Positions 60,431-64,000 of a stretch of DNA of 64,000 nt are shown piece after piece. The notes below the pieces were generated by a model. It saw nothing but the letters and a program-made list of their open reading frames with translations. It made no database searches and was not told the DNA's origin. Within the stretch, counting starts at the first letter, position 1, and each line of letters begins with the position of its first letter. The position numbers and the translations under genes were made by a program. Source of the stretch: Alnus glutinosa (lineage: Eukaryota; Streptophyta; Magnoliopsida; Fagales; Betulaceae); the NCBI RefSeq assembly GCF_958979055.1, contig NC_084896.1, positions 4,402,001 to 4,466,000 on the forward strand. Direction: 5' to 3'.

Positions 60431-63156
60431 AGAGACAGACAAAAAAACCTCAACTTAAAAAATTTCTGATGTCTCTCATTTCTCTTTCGCCCCTATTTGT
60501 TTGTTTGCGTGTATGAGATCGAGGATGTTGATGATGATGACCCTTCTTCTTCTTTTCCTTGTTTTCTTTATAATTTAATCTTTTATTGTTAGAATTGGAT
60601 GATGTGTATCATATTATTATTGTTCAATGACTAGTGGTGGTGCTTCTCCTTTTTTTTATTCCCTGTTGTTGCACCTCTCTCTCTCTCTCTCTCTCTCCAA
60701 TCTTCTCCCTAATCTTCTTTCGTTATGCCTGTTTATCAGAGCACATGTCGCAAATCGACAAGAACTAAATACGAAATTAATTGATTAGAAAATGATTTGA
60801 AACCAATTCAAAATTCTCTTGACAAGAAAAGGATTTTTGAAACCATTTTAAATTACCCTTAATCTTTGCCAATTTAGCCAAAACGTTTGAGTAGTAGTAA
60901 GCAAGCCATTGGGAACCTTGGATTCCGACTAGAGTGGGGTGTGCAGTGTGCTTGAAACCAGCTTTTCTCACACTCTCGAAAGGTCGCCTTGACATTCTGG
61001 CAAGACAAGTGTGTCCGCTTTTTGGACTAAGGTCCAACCAATGGGACGACGAACCCAGAAAAAAGCAGAGAAATGAAAGCCGGATGGGATTCGAGGATGT
61101 GCCAGTACCACACCCCCACTGTCACGCTTCTGAGGGCCACGTGTCATGGGACCATAGGATCGCATGTCATGGCATCACATGGGGTGGGTGAAGTGGGTAG
61201 GGTCCGCTTCATTCATCATCAAAAACCGTATCAAAAGCTTAATTAAAAAAAAGAAAAGAGAAAAGTAAATTTTAAAATTTGCCTTTATTTATTTTTAGCA
61301 CATAAAATGGGGGAAATCTTTAATACAAATAGGTCGTTTCTTTGAAGTCTGTCTCTTAAAGGTCCTCGAAGGGTCAAAATTCAGGCTGACAGTGGTCCAG
61401 TACCCTTTATCACGATCACGAGGAGGTTTTCCTCGCTACCATTCAACTTTGCTTTACGACCGGGATTGGTTGCAATTCACTTACCCGCCGGCTCTAGCAT
61501 GAGATCAGAGGTCCTCAATGGGCTCACCTGTCCGGCAAGGTGTCTGGACAACTAGAGATTTTGCTTGGACATGCATTTGGGATCTCTGTAACACGCCTGT
61601 TATTCTCCTAAGAATTTAATCCAGAAAATAGAAAGAAATTGAGAATGGAAGTAGAAGAAACCAATAAAATGAGAGAACTTTATTAAAATGACAAATTCGA
61701 GATAGCTAATCTTTGAGTTCTTGGCAATTCAAGGAGCCAAGGCCTCCAAAGTTCACAATGAACAATCTTACAATACAGAATACTTTTCACTCAGCCTTTC
61801 CCTCTCTTTTATACAATTCAAGACTCAACTAACCCTATGCTTCAACAATAAAAACGACTAACTAAATACCAACTGCCTTTCTAACTACTAATAGACCACT
61901 CAAACGATAATAAGGGTCCGTTTGGGTTTGCGATTTCAAAAAGTACGATTTAAAATCACGATTTTAAAATGTGCGATTTGAAAAAAATGATTTTTAATTA
62001 AGCGTTTGGCAAAATCGCAGTTAAGCGTTTGGCAAAATCGCAGTTGAGCATTTAAAATCGCAAATTAGCCTTTAAAATTTCGCGTTTTCAAAAAAGCACC
62101 ATCTCACCTGCGATTTAAAAAAGCAGATTTTTTTTTGCGTTTTCAAATCGCAATTTTTAAAAACACAGTTTCCAAACGATTTATGTTCTGCGATTTGATT
62201 TGAAATCGCACTTATTGTTTACGAAATCGCAATCCCAAACGTACCTTAAGCCTTCTATTAGCTTCTAACTTCTTCTTCCAGCTAGGATGAGCTTGTGTCA
62301 ATCTCTCCCAATTGGCTGATAAATTGAACAACCAAATGCAAAATTTCCAATCCTTGCTCGTTAAAATATTCATTAAGTTATTGAATTTACATCTTTTTAT
62401 TATTTCTTTAACTTTTGAGATCAATGGTGATTTAACATGATAGCCGGTCAGCTTAGGCGCAACTTATATTGTAAAAGGTCCCACGAGGGGCAGGTGAGAA
62501 CTAAGGTATGCAATAGGAAATAGGTTACATTTTTAAGAGCTCAATATAGCTTTTTTACTCGAAGGTGTGAACAATTCGTTTGTGTTTTGAAAATGATGCT
62601 TCTGAAATTTCAATGGTATGCAAAATTGCAAACCCATCTAATTTCCTGTCACATTTGTAAACTGCGACTCTGTTTTTTTCTTTTTTTTGGACGTCCCTCA
62701 TGGTCGTCACTAGGAAGGAATTCCAGCCGCTTGAATGTCAACTCAAGGATTAAGGCCCTGGGTAATTTAAGATGGGACATTAATCTTTCTTTTAAATTGA
62801 CCAAAATCTAATTACCTCATTGCTAAGCGCATGGAACATGGTCAATGATGGGTGTCATCAGAAGCATTCACATATGTAGGGATACGAGATAAAACTTCAA
62901 ATGTCAAACACGTCGTACACAACATGGAAATGCTGTAACAGACCCTGGGGCTGGAAGGCGGTTCAAATTTAACTGGATTTCATTTGAAATTTTTGCACGA
63001 GTTCAATCCATCCAACTTCACTATTTAGTTTAGGAGAACCTGATTTCCCACATTTCAGTCAATGGAATATCATTTAATCCATTGGGCAGACAGAAAGAGT
63101 TGTACACAATAAGACAAAAACATCAGAATACAGTTCGTTACTGTAGGCAATTACCT
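60431..63156. other. Intergenic region between PIP2 and SYF2
   Basis: It holds the PIP2 3' UTR with a CT run (60678-60697), a GC-richer patch at 60930-61200 with CACGTGTC (G-box/ABRE-like, about 61138), and a MITE (61914-62246). No supported exon was found. The last part before 63157 must include the SYF2 3' UTR. Confidence 0.55.
61914..62246. mobile_element. Tourist-like MITE with TAA target duplication
   Basis: A 333 bp element. The left end reads GGGTCCGTTTGGGTTTGCGA and the right end read inward gives AGGTACGTTTGGGATTGCGA, an inverted repeat matching at most positions. TAA flanks both ends (61911-61913, 62247-62249). The interior consists of repeated AAATCGCA/TGCGATTT words in both orientations. 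No coding capacity. It is the best preserved member of the family also seen near 11628, 50020 and 53119. Confidence 0.8.
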
Positions 63157-64000
63157 TTAGTCAGGCAATGCAGTTCCTCGCTCGAGATTGTTTTTAATCT
63201 CTAGTGTGTATTTACCAAAGGCTCGTTCAATCTTCTTGTTGAAATGCTCATTACGGTCGTTGATCGAGTCAATATCCTTCTCCTCATGGAACCTCCTCCT
63301 CCTGCTAAATGACTTGCGTTTCTCATCCCGGTCCTTGAGTTCCTTCACCATCCTATCAATCTTTTCCTCTGAGGTCTTTGCTGCCTGCGAGATGAAGGAA
63401 AAATCATAGCTTAAGTCCCCTACTATAAGCCAGATCATTTTTTTTTTTTTGGGTGAGTTACTATAACTCTATAAGCCAGATCTACCACAGGAAGCATTGC
63501 ATTTATTCAACAAAATTGTACCTTCCCATATTGGAGACTTGAAGCATCACGGTAGAACTCTGGATCAGCTTCTTTCATTCTGTTATATTCTTCCAAATCG
63601 ACCTCAACATTCTTTGTCCGCTTTTTATAGGCATCGTACAAAGTTTTCTGATTGAAAACTGTAAAAACAATATGCGTTAGCTTCATTCTCAAAGAAATAT
63701 ATGTTCCCTACATCACTCATGTTCCTTCAAGTTCTTTTTTGTTAAGTATCAATTTATGTATTTTAGAGAAGAAAAAGAAGATTAAGACATGATTCTGTAA
63801 TCATCAGACTACAACAAATGTAACCTGTCTAAACATTAACAAGAGGTAATGCCATCATTCTGATATTGTGAAGTTAAAGACTATAATTCCAATGCAATTT
63901 CAATTTGATAAAGCTCCTAGGACGAGCAGCAGAATTCCTTGACTGAGTTCCTCAATCTACGTCCTTCTAATGGTGCATCCATGATGCTAGAGAAGTATTC
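63157..64000 (-). CDS. SYF2: Pre-mRNA-splicing factor SYF2, 3' part (gene continues beyond the window)
   Basis: Two exons on the minus strand are visible: 63658-63522 (entered after one base of a Val codon) and 63384-63157, giving about 121 C-terminal residues. The upstream exon reads FNQKTLYDAYKKRTKNVEVD and DASSLQYGK. The last exon reads AAKTSEEKIDRMVKELKDRD, SRRRRFHEEKDIDSINDRNE and ends NNLERGTALPD, virtually the canonical SYF2 tail. SYF2 (GCIP/p29) belongs to the NineTeen-associated spliceosome proteins acting in the nucleus, and its coiled C-terminal region packs along the Prp19-related complex. From 63659 to 64000 I see only intron. Earlier exons and the start codon lie past position 64000. 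Confidence 0.95.

Noticed and set aside
60934-61191. Open frames on both strands downstream of PIP2
   Set aside because: No domain match. The segment contains G-box-like words and looks regulatory or neutral.

Overview
This 64 kb window is nuclear DNA of a flowering plant, most likely a woody eudicot. It is AT-rich, its genes have many short exons with GT-AG introns, and the intergenic DNA is full of poly(A/T) runs, AT and GA microsatellites, MITEs and retroelement debris. Several proteins match land-plant families almost residue for residue. There are no bacterial operons, CRISPR arrays or rRNA genes. I cannot name the species.

Layout. 1-6.3 kb: intergenic repeats. 6.74-7.80 kb (+): BOI/SBP-type RING E3 ligase. 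7.8-12.5 kb: intergenic. 13.12-15.95 kb (+): phosphatidylinositol synthase, ten coding exons. 17.16-20.65 kb (-): plastid-targeted NicO/NiCoT-type membrane transporter, tail to tail with the previous gene. 23.86-26.94 kb (+): peroxisomal hydroxypyruvate reductase HPR1, thirteen exons, ending in SKL. 27.7-28.0 kb (-): decayed Ty3/gypsy reverse-transcriptase piece. 29.08-30.17 kb (+): SKP1-like protein. 30.5-31.6 kb: foldback elements. 32.17-35.74 kb (-): unrecognised membrane plus coiled-coil protein built from duplicated exon pairs and a 35-residue tandem repeat. 37.70-38.72 kb: TIR element carrying a broken EXO70-like fragment. 39.12-46.00 kb (+): HGSNAT-like acyltransferase family membrane protein with a hAT-like insert and a SINE in its introns. 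46-59 kb: long gene-free, transposon-rich stretch (hAT, TRIM, SINE, LINE and MITE remains, a 114 bp TA tract). 59.29-60.43 kb (+): PIP2 aquaporin. 63.16-64.0 kb (-): 3' part of the splicing factor SYF2, running off the window.

The genes are unrelated housekeeping or membrane functions: phospholipid synthesis, photorespiration, ubiquitin ligation, water transport and splicing. They share no pathway, as is usual for a plant chromosome segment. The most novel item is the 868-residue protein at 32.2-35.7 kb. Its membrane half is a tandem duplication of a two-exon module, and its other half is a homogenised 105 bp repeat coding for coiled coil.

Coding models were spliced by eye from reading frame, splice consensus and remembered family sequence. 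UTR ends are not determined.
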